A DNA stretch of 64,000 bases from Luzula sylvatica (GCA_946800325.1 OX326956.1:37169082-37233081); one strand, 5' to 3'. Numbered from the stretch's first letter, positions 10,052-24,100 are shown. Numbers and translations: made by a program. The notes: generated from the sequence alone by a model not told the origin.

Positions 10052-13000
10052 ATGAATTATAAAAAAATAAGAATTTTATCTTGGAATGTAAGAGGATTAA
10101 ACTCAGATAATAAAAAAAGTATAGTTAATAATAATATTATAAATGAGCATGTTGATATTTGCTGTTTACAAGAAACTAAAATGGAATTAATAGATAATAA
10201 CATTAATAAAGCATGCTGTGGAAATAAATTAAATAATTTTGAATATTTAAAATCAAATGGTGCATCAGGGGGTATTTTAATATCTTGGAGTACAAAACTA
10301 TTTAAGTTAATCTCATGCAATAAGCAAAAATATTATATTTCAGTAATATTACAGAATACATGGGATGGAGATAATATATTAATTTCAGGAATATATGGTC
10401 CAAATAAAAAATTATATAAAATGGATTTTATAAATGAATTAAATAATTTACATATCAATAATAATTTACCATGGATAATACTAGGAGATTTTAACTTAAC
10501 ATTAAATATAAATGAAAGGCATGGCAATAACAGAGTTCAAACAGGAACAAATGAATTTAGGGAATTTATAAATAATGCAAAATTAATTGACTTACCTCTA
10601 AAAGGGAAATTTTATACTTGGAATAATTCTATTGCCAAAGCAAGATTAGATAGAGTAATTATTAATAAAGAATGGTTTTCAAATTATCCTAATTCACAAT
10701 TAATACCAAGAATAAATACATGTTCAGATCACATTCCTTTATTGTATGAAGCCAAAACTAATTATCCTATTTTTAATGGGTTTCGTTTTGAAAACAAATG
10801 GTTGAAAATGCCAGAATTTAATACTCTAATTAAGGATTATATAATAAAAAATAATGTTAATAATTTAAATGAATATTTTCATAAATTACAAGATCTGGGT
10901 AAGAATTTTAAAGATTTAAATAAAAAAATGCAAGTCAAATATAACATCCAATTAAATAATTGTAAAAAAATAATTGAATGGGCTGATAAAATTACTGATC
11001 ATAGAGTATTAACACCACTGGAAAAATGGATTAGGTTGCAAGCAAAATTAAGACATGAAACATTAATATTAATTAATAAAATATATTGGAAACAACGTTC
11101 AAAATTTAATTGGATAAAAGAAGGGGATGCAAATACTAATTTTTTCCATCTACATGCATCATTAAAAAAATCAAATAATATGATTTCAATATTAAAAAAT
11201 AAAGATGGGATTGAGTTTAAAGATCATAAAAATAAGGCACATATATTATTTTCATTCTACAGAGATTTATTGGGGAAAACTCAAGAAAATGGTAAAAAAT
11301 TAGGAAGTATTAACCTAAATAAATTATATCCAGAAAAAAATATTGTTTTAACAGAATTGGAAAATGATATAACAATGCAAGAATTAGATAATTCTATTAA
11401 AACTTGGAAAAATAATAAGAGCCCAGGCCCTGATGGGTATATTGGAGAATTTTTTAAAAATAATTGGGATATTTTAAAAGAAGAATTATTATCATTATTA
11501 AATACAAATGCACAAAATGGATTAGGTCAATTTAACTCATCATACATAACCCTAATCCCCAAAAAAGATAATGCAATTGAACCTAAAGACTTTAGACCTA
11601 TAAGTTTGGTTTCTAGTATTCAAAGATTATTTTCAAAAATATTATCTAACAGATTATTACCACATATAAATCAAATGATTTCTAGAAATCAACTTGGGTT
11701 TTTAAAAGGAAGAAACATTGCTGAAAACTATGTTTATGCCAGAGAAATACTATGTCTAGCAAATAGAAATAAAATCCCTTTAATAGTATTAAAACTTGAC
11801 ATCCATAAGGCATTTGATAGTGTATCTTGGGAGTTTTTACTAAATATCTTAAAAGCAAGGGGTTTTGGGGAAAAATTCATAAACTGGATTAAAACATCAA
11901 TTCTAAAAGGTACTACAAGAGTTATCCTTAATGGCAATCCAGGTAAGTACATTCATCTTAAAAGGGGCTTAAGGCAAGGAGATCTCACTTCTACATATCT
12001 ATTCTTACTAGTAATGGATGTACTATCTAAATTAATTGAGGATTTAAGTGAAAAAAATTTCATCAAAAAACCTATTAATAATATATACTCAAGCCTCTAC
12101 TATGCTGATGATTCTATAATGTTTCTTAAACCAGAGTTGCAGAACATTAAAAGAGTGAAATTTATCTTAAATCTATTTGGTCAAGAGTCAGGGCTAAAAA
12201 TAAACTTTAATAAATCTGAGGTGATAGGTTTAAATATACCAAATGATATTTTAGAAAATATTTCACAATAATTAAACTGTCAAATTGGTACTTTACCAAT
12301 AAAATATTTAGGTTTACCTCTACATTATAAAAAACCTTCAAAAGAAGATTATTTAATATTAATTGAAAAAATACAAAATAAATTAAATGGCTGGAAAGGC
12401 AGCATGCTAAGTAAGGCTGGAAGATTAGTTTTAATGAATTCTGTCTTAACTTCCATGCCTATTTATTATTTTAATGTATTTAAATTCCCTAAATGGGTAA
12501 TTAGTGAAATAGATAAAATTAGAATTTTTTTTTTTTGGAAAGGTACTAATAATATTGGATATAATCTAGTGGAATGGGATATAGTATGCCAAAGTAAAGA
12601 AAAAGGGGGCTTAGGAGTTATTAATTTAAATATTTTTAATCAAGTTTTATTAATTAAATGGCTTTGGTTATACTATAATTCAGAAGGAAAATTAGAATGG
12701 TACAAACTAATACATACAAATAATGATGGAGATTTAGATCAGAGAAATCACAAAAAATACTCATACTTCTGGAATGATGTTATGCAAAACATTGATTTTT
12801 TTAATCATAGTTTAAATGTGATAATTGGAAATGGTCTTAAAACAAGTTTTTGGAAGTCAAGATGGTGTGAAAAACCTTTAATACATAAATATTCTGAACT
12901 TTATTCCTTCTCAGAAAATAAAATTGGAACCTTGAAATATTTCTTAAAACTCATGAATGATCAAAATTTATATAGTAGTTTAGGAATAAACATACCTCTT

Positions 13001-14245
13001 TCAAATATAGCTTTCAATCAGTTTGTTCAACTGGAACAGCTTTGCAATACACTTGACATTAATTCTTCTCAAACAGATGTTCTTAAGTGGTCTTGGAGTA
13101 ATAGTCAATTATACACCTGTAAAAGTACATACAAAATATTAGCAAATGGTGTATTTATTAAAGCTAATTATCATAAAATATGGAAATTAAAAATAGAATT
13201 AAAAATTAAACTATTTATTTGGCTAATAATTTTAAATAAAGTATTAACAATTGATAATTTAAAAAAAAGAGGTTGGAATATAGTAAACATATGTGTTTTA
13301 TGTCAAAAAGAGGAGGAAAATATAATACACTTAATATCTGATTGTGATTATATTAAAAATATAAAATTAAAAACTCATGGATTATTGGGAATTAGAAATT
13401 CAAATAATATTGATCCAATAAAATTATTACTAAGTAAAAGTGAAACAAATGATTATAAAACATTAATATGCTTAATAATATACCATGTATGGCTTGAAAG
13501 ATGCAGAAGAACTTTTAGTAATAAAAAATTCACTGACTGGCAAGTAATAGATTATATAATATATGAATACAATCTAAATAAATTAAATAACTATAATTCA
13601 TACATATATAATGAGTTCCAAACTTATAGTTCAGATTACAGTTCAGATTCAAATATGAGTAGTGAAATTGATTATGACGATGATAGCTACACTAATTTAA
13701 ATGTTAATAATGCAGATTCATTATCAGAACTGGAATCAGGAATGGAAGGAGCAATGCAAGCAGAAATCTTAATGGATCAACATGCCAATCTACCAGAATC
13801 TAATGCAACAATACATGAACCTACACCAGGTTTTGACCTAAATTCTATCTCAGAATCGAATAATGGAATCTGGTGGTTTGATTCAGAGTTATCAGAAGAA
13901 GAACGAGTTTTGGTAAAACAAAAGGATGCGATAGAGAAGGAAAAAGAAGTACTTATCTTAAATTCTATCCAAAATCTTCTGATTGAAACTCCAGTAATCA
14001 GCGAAATAGCCTCTCCAAACCAAATCGAGCAAATACAACAGTACCGAGCCATTCAAATCTCTTCAATATCCACACTGCACCCAGGTCAACCTTCTACAAG
14101 CCAAACTGAGGAAAGTTCTACAGATCCAACATCTCCAGTGGTCAAAAAACGAGATACCGAGGAGATAAATGCATGCAAGGAGTTAAGCGAGATGGAGGAG
14201 TTAGGTTTCGTATCAGATCTGAAGGGGAAGGAGTTAGGGTTTTGA
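10052..14245 (+). pseudogene. LINE ORF2: endonuclease - reverse transcriptase - zf-RVT, one in-frame stop
   Basis: It starts at ATG 10052, 37 nt after the ORF1 stop. Residues 1-230 form an EEP/APE-like endonuclease with SWNVRG, QETK, LGDFN and SDHIP motifs. The reverse transcriptase follows with SPGPDG, DFRPISL, LKLDIHKAFD, LRQGD and the catalytic YADD near residue 686. A single TAA at 12269-12271 interrupts the same frame, which then runs on to 14245. A zf-RVT region lies near residues 1010-1100 (WSWSNSQLYTCKSTYK, then KLFIWLI and CVLCQKEEENIIHLISDC). After the usual LINE end (about 13600) the frame continues for about 200 residues as a Ser/Asp/Glu-rich tail with less AT-rich codons. One nonsense change is the only lesion I see in ORF2. 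Function by family: target nicking and target-primed reverse transcription. Confidence 0.85.
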
Positions 14246-14580
14246 AGATGGAGGTAAATGAAAGAGGAAGCGAGGCGGCTAAAGGAGAGAGAAGACGGGA
14301 AGAGTGCATTATATATAAAACAAAAGGAATAGGTTTCCGGGATTTTATAAATAGAGACTTAAGATCCAGGTTTTTAAATACTGGATTACCAATTAGGGTA
14401 GCTCTATTTATATTAGAGTTTGATTATTAGTAATATATAGTTCAAATGTAATTGTTTATATGGTGATTAGGCCTAACTTTGTAAGAATTATGATATTATT
14501 AATAAAATTCAATAGAAGTAGGACGAAAGAGCCTACTCTATTTTTTTCTAATTTTTTTTTTTTTTTTAAAAAAAAAAAAA

Positions 14581-15121
14581 ATGCTACTAATGTGAGAATT
14601 TACTGGATAAAAAAATGTTCTTATTTCTAGGATTATGTTATTTCTTGCTACTAATGTGAGAAATAAAAGACATGAAGAAAAAAATAAACTGATGTAACAT
14701 TATGCAGCATACACAGTAGCAAGTATATGATGAAATTAGCAAAAGAAACGACACATGAGATGAAGAAAAAACAAACTTAAAGCAAGGGTTCATAACAAGC
14801 AAAGCAACAAACATAAAACAGGAGTTCATAACAAGTAAAAATAATAAACTAGCATTCGAAACCAAAAACAAAAGGATATCAAAATACAAGCCTTTATAAA
14901 GGTTACTAAAATTTCAAACGATTATTTCACCACCAGCAAGTAACAAAAGATGCAAAATCACACAATCATTCCACCTCCAGAGAGTGTTATACACCACCTA
15001 CAAAGAACGATTACATAGTTAAATATAAATCAAATAAAAAGCTGATATTGTTCACTTAAATATACATCATGAACCATGAAAAACAATAATAAAAAGCTGA
15101 TATTGTTCACTGACCTGATCA
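14581..15121. other. 3' flank of ATPase gene copy 1
   Basis: No gene here. It corresponds to 59349-59879 downstream of copy 2, with small indels. It contains a local direct repeat of CTACTAATGTGAGAA (14584 and 14650) and the word AGGATTATGTTATT at 14629, which is also the target of the Mutator-like insertion in copy 2. It presumably holds the 3' untranslated region of the ATPase gene. Confidence 0.6.
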
Positions 15122-18100
15122 TCACTCGAGCAAAAGATTAGTCGATAAGAACTCTTCATCCTCCGCAAACAACTGGAGATTCCTCGTCTTGAGTAAAAAT
15201 CCAAAAGCGGCCTCTTCGAAATCCAGCAAGCACCCAAACTTGATCAGGTCAGCTAGAAAATCGATATGTTCTGGTTTCTCATACAACAACCCTCGAGCGA
15301 CCTCATTAGCTAAATCAGTCGCGATTTTAATCCTCCCTTCCATCCTTTCTGACCCATCAACCCGTTGCATATGAAGAGTCTTTTTCTCCCTCTCCCAACG
15401 CACCATTTGTGTGCCTTTTTTGCAACATTGAGCTAAACTATACTCAAACGTTATTGGCTCTCCGGTCTCGAAGATAGTGAGATCGAGGATGGGTTTAACT
15501 GTCTCGTGCCGCTCCCTGGCACATATATCGAGGCACGGATCAGCAAGAAAAGCAAGAGAAATTCTTAACAACCCTGATTTTATTACACCTTTCGCATCAA
15601 TGGTTGCGGAACATACACGGTCTTCAAGGTTAGAGGACTCGTGCTTCTTGGCAGCCTCGGAGATTTTTCGCACTCCAATTTGCATATAAATGCTGGTAAG
15701 TTTTGCTCGAGATGGCGTTTTTACAGGATACCACACGCATTTGCTCGAGGTAGGATCTTCAAATAGATCCTTGAGTAAGAGATCATCTGGAATGAACACA
15801 TCTTCCTTGCTGGAAAGTGAAATCCCGGTTTCGGTTGAGACAGGTAGTTTGGTCACGGATTCACAAATCATTTTCATGGAAATGGCGCTCGAGTGTGTTC
15901 GAATGAACTCCCAGAAAGCCGTGCAATCAGAAACCGTCACCTTCCAAGACGGACCTTGATCTTCCCAGTATTTCCAAAGCTCGCAATATTCTGCTATACC
16001 GGGTCCATGCTTCACGCCCAAAGCAACAGAGAAAAAACCGCTTAAATTCGGTTTGTAGTATTTTTCCAAGACATGGAGTCGTGAACCAAACAAACCGTCT
16101 TTGTCGTGAATCACACAACTACTCGTATTCACCCACTGGCCATGATTATCTCCATCTGGGATCCAAATCCAATCTGAATTTTTATTCTCGGGGTTCCATT
16201 CAGATTCTAGCAAAAACAAATATATTCGAGAGATGGTGTTCTTGTCGGAGTGATTTTTCAAATGCTCAGCCATGAGTGAACAAGCACTACTAGGGTCAAC
16301 CTTAACCCCAATTACAGCAAGTTCTTTCTTATACTCTAGAATTTTCGGACCATAAAATTCCTCATCTATAAACGGTCCATCAGTACGATGAACAAGAGAA
16401 AACTGTTTTGGGTCAAACAAGATCGATTCTTCAGGGAGATGATAACCCATTACAGTTTTGAGCCACTTCTTTTTTATGCCATTCATGAAATCCTTCGGCA
16501 AACTCGACTTCTTCTTCCTAAAGAATTTAATGCACTCGAGTAAAGACATAACTGACAAAGCAGTTAGAACCTTCGCATTACTGGGTATATTTAAACCAGC
16601 AATTACAAACTCTGCTCCTTGTTCAATTCCAATTGCGACACCCAATTCCTTCAACTCATCCTTGTATTCATAAATCCGACTACTACGGTCAATTAAGGGT
16701 AGAGTGGCTATTGAACAAAGAGGCTCCCATGTCAAATCAAAAAAGACAGATTTTTTGGGAGCTTTTAAGCCCATATCGGTACGCAACCAATTTTCCTCGC
16801 GCATGCAAGTGGCTACAGAAGAAAAATCTCCCTTGTTCTTGAGTTGTTTATAAGAATCGAGAAGTAAAAGCACACTTTTCTCTGAGAAAGAAGTTGCAAC
16901 AAGTCGCTTAAATTTTTCAGCTATATCCTTCGACGCATCAACAAATCTAACAACCACTCCAATACGCCTCAACTCTTCTTTCCATGAAAAAATTTTAGTC
17001 CCATAAAAATCCAAATCGATAACCGCAACACCTTCAATAGCGTTCAAAAGGCACAACCACTCTGGATCGGGTATAAATGATTCGTTCGGAGCTTTAACAC
17101 CGAGATTGGTCTTAACCCATTTTGCTTGTTTTAGTCTGTTACAGAAATTTTCCGATACATTAACATACCGAACACATTCTAGCAAGAGGATAAATGCTTC
17201 TGGCGTAACTGGACTTGCACGGAACTCAAAGTTGTCCACTACAAGTTTGTGATTATTTTTGAAACAAACAAGAACACCAAGTAACTCGAGCTCGTTTTTG
17301 TACTCTCGGATATTCTCTCCATAGAAATCGGTATCAACGAATGGAAGGTTACTTACAATGGAAGCAGCCTTCCAATCAGAACCAAATAAAACAGCCTCAT
17401 TTGGGGACTTGTACCCTTTGCAAGTTTTTAGCCATCTATCTCTGTTGATGCTTCCAATAAGATGAGAGGGTGAGAGATTCTTCTCTCTTAAAAACCTTAT
17501 CAATTTGAGCAATGAAATCACATTAGACCGGGTCAAAGATCTCTCAGCCGCGAGTGACATGAGGTGCTGACCAATGAACTCGGATGCCTCACCAAATTCA
17601 AATTTGACCCCGATCATTCTCAACTCTTGTTTGAAATCAGACATCCCACCGCCATAGAATTCTTGGTCGATCATTGGTACATCGATCATGTCATACCCAA
17701 TTTGAAGCAAACTTCCCCACTCAGCACTTGAAAGGAAGGATTCCTTGGGAGGTTTATAGCCAATGGAGGTCTTGATCCAACTTCCATTTTGTACACACTT
17801 AAGGAACCTATCTGGTAGCGTTACTCCACGATTCTTCAAGTTTTTAATCCATTCAAGAATCAAAAGCGCATTTTCCTTCGTAAGAGAGGAAGAGACTGTA
17901 GGGAAAGAGGCATTTGGAGGGTTAATGTGGGGGACATCAGAGACCCCTAAATATTTTTTCATGAAACCCAAAAGCTCGTTTTCTCGTGCATAATTCCCGG
18001 CAAAATAAGCAGAACTTTTGTATTCGGCCGATAGTTCTACGTAATTCTCACCTCTCCATGGATTTGAACCCATTAACTCGACCCACTTGCTTCCTTCTGC

Positions 18101-21100
18101 AGGAACTAGAAGCTGGCTTCTATTAGTCACCATTGTACCATAATTATCTACAATGGGCATAGTTTCGCAAAGATCCCCTATATACCACTCTGGTATATAA
18201 TTTTTGGCAAATGAATGGTAGAGGAAATGAGCAAATAATATGGCTAGCCTTCGACCGCTCAGTTGCCTTAAAACAGAATTTGCATAGTTGTACACATCTA
18301 AAAACTCCACTTTCACATAGCTTCGAAGCCAATCCATCACTACACTTTTCTTAGCGAACGCCTTGAGTTTCAGTTGTGTATCACTAGGCATGAAAAACCG
18401 GCTTGAGGTAGAAGCCAGTTCTCTATTCGAGCTCAGAAGCCAAGACATCTGGTTTTCCTCAGAAGCAATACAAAGGCTGAAACCCCCCCGAGTTGCATTT
18501 GTAATGCTCGTAAAAGATAAAGCTCCATTCGAGTTCTCATACTTCAACAATGGTATATCATGAATTTTACCGGCACCAACAAAATGAACCTTCCAATTAT
18601 CTGCAATGAAGCACAAAAGCTGAAGGTATACCTCCTCTGCAGCTTGCTTAACAAGACTTGAGCCTTCAATGCACTTCGGGTACCAATCAGAAGCAACGTA
18701 CTCAATCTCAAGAAAATCCAAAACCTCGTTATACTCCCTCGTGTCAAAACAAGAGCTCAGGATACAAGTGCCATGCGAAGAAAAGCTTTGCAAAACAACC
18801 CCCGACTCGCGCGCACCGCTTAACACATCCCAAAATGCAGGGATCAACCTTCCCGCCTCACCAGGCTTGCAAAATATCTTTTGCGATGTATACGACTCAC
18901 ATGGAACTATGGATTCTCCAGCCAAATTTTTTTTGATAGAGTGCCTCACAGAATCAAGTACAGGGATAGGGCACGCTTTTACCGGCAAGAACCGGAACTT
19001 GGGAGGTAGAGAGAATGCCGGTGCATCACTTGCTGACTTAACCAACGAAACGAAAGCATTCATGAAAGCGGAGGGTACACAATCCAATATGCCTTTATTC
19101 CACGAGTTATCCAAAAGTATGGACTCGCGGGAAGAAGATAGGAGAAAATCTGCTTGGATAATGAAGGGGAAATTGGTAACCATTTCAGTTGGTAAAAATG
19201 CATAAACACCAGATGAGGTTAACCCTCGACTTAACCGCTCCCCGTGCGGAAATGCAAGCGTGATCACCCATTCATCTACTTCCTCTCTCTTTTTCACTCG
19301 ACACTCCGATTTTACTGGAAACTTCTGTTTCCACATGTAATAGATGCACTTCTCTTCACCGTTGTGAGTGCTTTCTTGGGCAGCAAGATCGAGAGTGAAA
19401 GACTCCGCACTAACATTTTTTCTTGTTTGGTGATCCTTTTCGCTCGCAATTGAGACTTCAGTTATCGTTCTTTGGGTCGGGTTGCTGGTGTTGTCTTCCC
19501 GTACAGAAAGTTTTCTGATTTTGGAAAGAAACAACAAGATCTCGGGGTGGATGGAAGAAAGTTGTTTTTTGACTGGGTCGACTTTGTCGGGTTTCAAAGG
19601 GAGGATGATTACAGTGGTTGGGAGGGTTTTAGAGGTGCCGTATACATCGATTAGGTCTGAACTGGTTGGGTTTTGATCCACCCATTCTGGCACGATGTAA
19701 CCTAGACCGCAATCTGGTGTCGGCTCTTCGTTGAACTTGATTTGGTAGCCATTGCTGAAGATGTGAGGCTGGCTAGAGATCAGAAAAACACTTTTGAACC
19801 CAATCCCTGTATGAAAAGTAAAATTCAATGATGTTATTAACTAAACAAAAACTGCATATTTTGAAAAAAAGAGCATACTGACATTGTGAATGTTTCGTAA
19901 AAAAATTATTCAAGACGGAAAAGCTTGATATTTGATGACTTTAGCCAAGGATTATTCATAAATTTGTATAATTGACAAGAGTGATTTTCAAGTAAAATTC
20001 ATAAATTACTTATAGACATGAAAAATTCCTAATACGAAACAAGTTTTGTTCATAAAACAAATAAGCAGAATGTGCCAATTTTTTTCTTTGAGAAAAAAGA
20101 ACACCCCTTGAAAATTATGGCAAATATTATCTCGTGACATAAAATATCTATTTGCAAACCATATAATCCTTAGAACTAACAAAGGAACCATGAAATCAAC
20201 TGCAAATTAAAACATAATTAACTAATTAATTAAAAGACAAAAAGCTTGATATTTGATGACTTTAGCCAAGGATAATTCATAAATATTATATCATGGACTA
20301 AATTTGTATAATTGACAAGGGTGATTTTCTAGTAAAATTCATACATTACTTATAGACATGAAAAATTCCTAGCAAGAAACAAGTTTTGTTCATAAAACAA
20401 ATAAGCAGAATGTGTTGAAATTAATGTTTTTAATAATATTATTAATATTTTGGGCAGGATAATTAAGTTAAATAAATATAAGTATCTAGAATATTATTAA
20501 GGGGATGTCTATTAAATCAAAAGATGTCTACTAATAAAGGGATGTATGTAGATATGATGTATGTTTGAAAGAGTGCATTGAGGGGATGTGTATATTTCCT
20601 ATTTAATCCTTGTATGTAGCGTGTAATAGAAAATGAGAAAAAAAGATTAATCCAATGCCCCTGCGGGATTTCTCTCTCCCTGTCCTGAGCGTAATTAAAG
20701 AAAAAAAACAAGAGGCATCTTTGGTCTCTGTGTTTCTCTCTCCTGCTTGTTACTACTTGGTTGAATTATTTATTCTACCATATATTGATCCCTATATTAT
20801 CTCTGCCCCAAATAAAATGAAGTCAAAATTCTAACATGGTACCAGAGCCGAGGTTGTTTGCGATTGTTTGCCGAAAACGACGGATATCGAGCGACGAATA
20901 TCGAAAGCGACGGATATCGAGCGACCGTTATCGAAAGCGGCGGTTATCGAGCGAAGGTTATAAATAAAAAAAAATGACGGTTATCGAGTTTAGTAGAAGT
21001 CGGACAAGGAGTCACCAAGACAACCAAAGATGTTACGTACTTGGGCTCACACGAACTTTACAACTCATTTCCGAATTATCGAGTTTAGTAGAAGTCGAAA

Positions 21101-24100
21101 AATGAGTCACCAAGACAACCAAGGAGGTTACGTACTTGGGCTCACACGAACTTCACAACTCGTTATCGATTTATCGAGTTCAGGAGAAATTGGAGTAGGA
21201 GAAGGCCACGGCGTGGGTATGTTCGGGTTCCCACAAATTTTGCAACTCAATTCCGATGAAGAAAGAAGTCAATTTCGACGAAAAAAAACTATCCGAAAAA
21301 AAAACGATCCGGAAAAAGGACGATTCGGAAAAAGGCGATTCGAAAAAGATGATCCGAGAAAAGACGATATGAAAAAATATATATATATAGTCGATTCGAA
21401 AAAACGAGTTTAGAAGGGGAAAGAAGACACGAGGAACATGACGAAAGAGATTACGGAGATGTATCGAAAAAAAAAACAAAGATAATAACAGAAAAGATAT
21501 CACGGGGGAGTATCGAGAAAAAAAATAAATAATGAAAAAACATTAAGGGGGAGTGTTGAAATTAATGTTTTTAATAATATTATTAATATTTTGGACAGGA
21601 TAATTAAGTTAAATAAATATAAGTATCTAGAATATTATTAAGGGGGATGTCTATTAAATCAAAAAATGTCTACTAATAAAGGGATGTATGTAGATAGGAT
21701 ATATGTTTGAAAGAGTGCATTGAGGGGATGTGTATATTTCCTATTTAATCATTGTATGTAGCGTGTAATAGAAAATGAGAAAAAAAAATTAATCCAATGC
21801 CCCTGCGGGCTTTCTCTCTCCCTGTCCTGAGCGTAATTAAAGAAAAAAAACAAGAGCCATCTTTGGTCTCTGTGTTTCTCTCTCCTGCTTGTTACTACTT
21901 GGTTGAATTATTTATTCTACCATATATTGATCCCTATATTATCTCTGCCCCAAATAAAATGAAGTCCAAATTATAACATAATGTAACAATTTTTTTCTTT
22001 GAGAAAAAAGAACACCCCTTGAAAATTATGGCAAATATTATCTTATGACATAAAATATCTATTTGGAAACCATATAATCCTTAGAACTAACAAAGGAACC
22101 ATGAAATCAACTGCAAATTAAAACATAATTAACTAATTAACTAAAGACAAGACGTTGTTACCTTTCTCTCCGATATAACCACGATGCCTTTGTCCCTTCT
22201 TGGTTGATTTCCCCACTCGACAAATGGATTCGATATTACCCTCCGAGAAGCCCCTCTCATTGTTAAAAACTAGCAACGTTGATGTAGCTCCAGTTGAAGT
22301 GATATCCTTAGAGGTGATCACGAACTCCAGCGAAGGTGCAACTCCAGATGGATACTCGTTATCTTCAGCATTCTGTCAGAAATAACAACAAAAATTAATG
22401 ATTGTTTGCGTGGAGCGAAACCATATTTTACTCAATCTAGTTTATAATTTTTGTAAACCACAATTCTACATATTACTTGGACACATATTCCAGTGTATAA
22501 CAACAATTGTTACCCGTAATTAAATCATGTTCTTTGACTATATCAAATGTTTTAAACCATCCTCATATTCTAAAATTCGGGTTTATTAGATCTTTCTATA
22601 CTACAGATAGGTCCCCAAAACTAAAATTATTAAGAAATAAAGTCCAACTTTTTCACATTACTTTTTCAATAGGTACCACGATGCTGACATGTGCATTTCA
22701 GAATCAATTGTAATACATAACTCAAGCTTTGCATACTATATATATATGGCAGATTTTTTAAACTAACCAAGTTTTAATATTTTATTATCAAAATAACCAA
22801 GTTTTGAAGATAATTACCAAAATAGACAAAGGCGGACTTTGTAACTCCGCCAAATTAAAAAATTGCGGAGTTTGTAACTTCGCCATTTTTTACTTCGTTA
22901 ATTTGCACTTAAGCCTGTTAATTATGTTAGATTATTTGGCGGAATTTCAAATTCCGCCAAATTTTGTTTCTGAATTAAAAATTGATATTTGCTCCCAAAT
23001 TTTACCACAACATGATTTATGTTCTAAATTAGTATATTTAATTAAAATAATAACTAGTACATGTTGGCTGTTAACTTAATACGTAATTAATAATTGTTCG
23101 AATTCATAAATTTGAATAAATTTTACTGAATATTTAATTATATTTCTTAATTATCAACATAATTGAACGTAATAACTAAATAATGGATAATTCGGCTGGT
23201 ACATTTTGGTGTAGAATAATTTTTTTTTTTAATATCTGACACACCACGTGACACGTTTGAAAAAATATATAAAAAATTTATTCTACTCCAAAATGTACCC
23301 GCCGAATTATCCATTATTTAGTTATCACGATCAATTATATTGATAATTAAGATATATAATTAAATATTCAGTAAAATTTATTCAAATTTAAGTATTCGAA
23401 AAATTATTAATTACGTATTAAGTTAACAGCCAACGTGTACTAGTTATTATTTTAATTAAATATACCAATTTAGAACATAGATCATGTTATGAAATTAGTA
23501 TATTTAATTAAAATAATAACCAATATATGTTAGTTGTTAACTTAATACGTAATTAATAATTGTTCGAATTCATAAATTTGAATAAATTTTACTGAATATT
23601 TAATTATATTTCTTAATTATCAACATAATTGAACGTAATAACTAAATAATGGATAATTCGACGGGTACATTTTGGAGTAGAATATTTTTTTTTAATATCT
23701 GACACACCGTGACCGTTTGAAAAATAATATATATAAAAATTATTCTACTCTAAAATGTACCTGCCGAATTATCCATTATTTAGTTATTACGTTCAATTAT
23801 GTTGATAATTAAGAAATCTAATTAAATATTCATTAAAATTTATTCAAATTTATGAATTCGAACAATTATTAATTACGTATTAAGTTAACAACTAACATAT
23901 ATTGGTTATTATTTTAATTAAATATACTAATTTAGAACATAGATCATGTTATGATAAAATTTGGTATTTGTTTTTGAATTTTACCATAACATTATCTATG
24001 TTCTAAATTGGTATATTTAATTAAAATAATAACTAGTACATGTTGGCTGTTAACTTAATACGTAACTAATAATTATTCGAATACTTAAATTTGAATAAAT

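Larger units (their letters stand above)
5214..14580 (+). mobile_element. L1-type LINE retrotransposon, interrupted by a CACTA element
   Basis: This is a non-LTR element with an ORF1 (zinc knuckles), an ORF2 (endonuclease, reverse transcriptase, C-terminal zf-RVT) and an A-rich 3' end near 14567-14580. The 5' edge is set by comparison with the paralogous empty site: similarity to 56188-56254 stops at CTTTTCCAATT (5213) and resumes after the LINE at ATGCTACTAA (14581, matching 59351). About 20 bp present at the empty site (TTTAGGATTATGTTATT and neighbours) are missing, so insertion seems to have deleted a little target instead of making a clean duplication. Without the CACTA insertion the element is about 6.6 kb, normal for plant L1. 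Its codons are extremely AT-rich. ORF1 and ORF2 are both broken, so this copy is not autonomous. Confidence 0.8.
3923..19242. repeat. Segmental duplication, copy 1 (as far as copy 2 is visible)
   Basis: Three blocks of this interval match 50909-64000 in the same order and orientation. 3923-3964 plus 4823-5120 match 50909-51060, about 5145-5213 matches 56188-56254, and 14581-19242 matches 59349-64000. Between the blocks lie insertions private to one copy: hAT 3965-4822 and LINE 5214-14580 here; the 51-56 kb insert and the Mutator-like element 56272-59339 there. In the ATPase coding region the offset is constant at 44758 bp with no indel. The duplication may continue to the right beyond 19242, but the partner lies outside the window. 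Confidence 0.85.
20413..21978 (+). mobile_element. Small non-autonomous LTR retrotransposon in intron 2
   Basis: Two direct LTRs, 20413-20836 and 21554-21978 (about 424 bp, TGTTGAA...TAACA), differ at about 10 or 11 positions. A primer-binding site TGGTACCAGAGC (20837-20848), similar to the initiator tRNA-Met type, follows the left LTR. A polypurine tract AAGGGGGAG precedes the right one (21545-21553). The flanks GAATG and TAATG share 4 of 5 bases. The internal 0.7 kb carries no gag or pol, only ATCGA-rich and about 93-bp repeats (GTCACCAAGACAACCAA at 21010 and 21103). It is transcribed, if at all, opposite to the host gene and depends on another element's enzymes. Confidence 0.88.
19921..22150. 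repeat. Tandem duplication of about 320 bp in intron 2, split by an LTR element
   Basis: Unit A is 19921-20241. Unit B is 20242-20412 plus 21979-22150. Both start AAGCTTGATATTTGATGACT and share AAACAAGTTTTGTTCATAAA and GAAAAAAGAACACCCC words. The LTR retrotransposon landed inside unit B after CAGAATG. Unit A shows the uninterrupted sequence at about 20067-20075, so it serves as a built-in empty site. Confidence 0.85.

Noticed and set aside
12269..12271. Treating LINE ORF2 as two separate genes
   Set aside because: The frame is the same on both sides of one TAA, and the second half continues the reverse transcriptase/zf-RVT order, so it is one broken gene.
18669..19205. 178-codon plus-strand open frame, also present at 63427-63963
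   Set aside because: It is antisense to the ATPase exon in both copies. Its conservation follows from the duplicated coding strand and it has no domain of its own.
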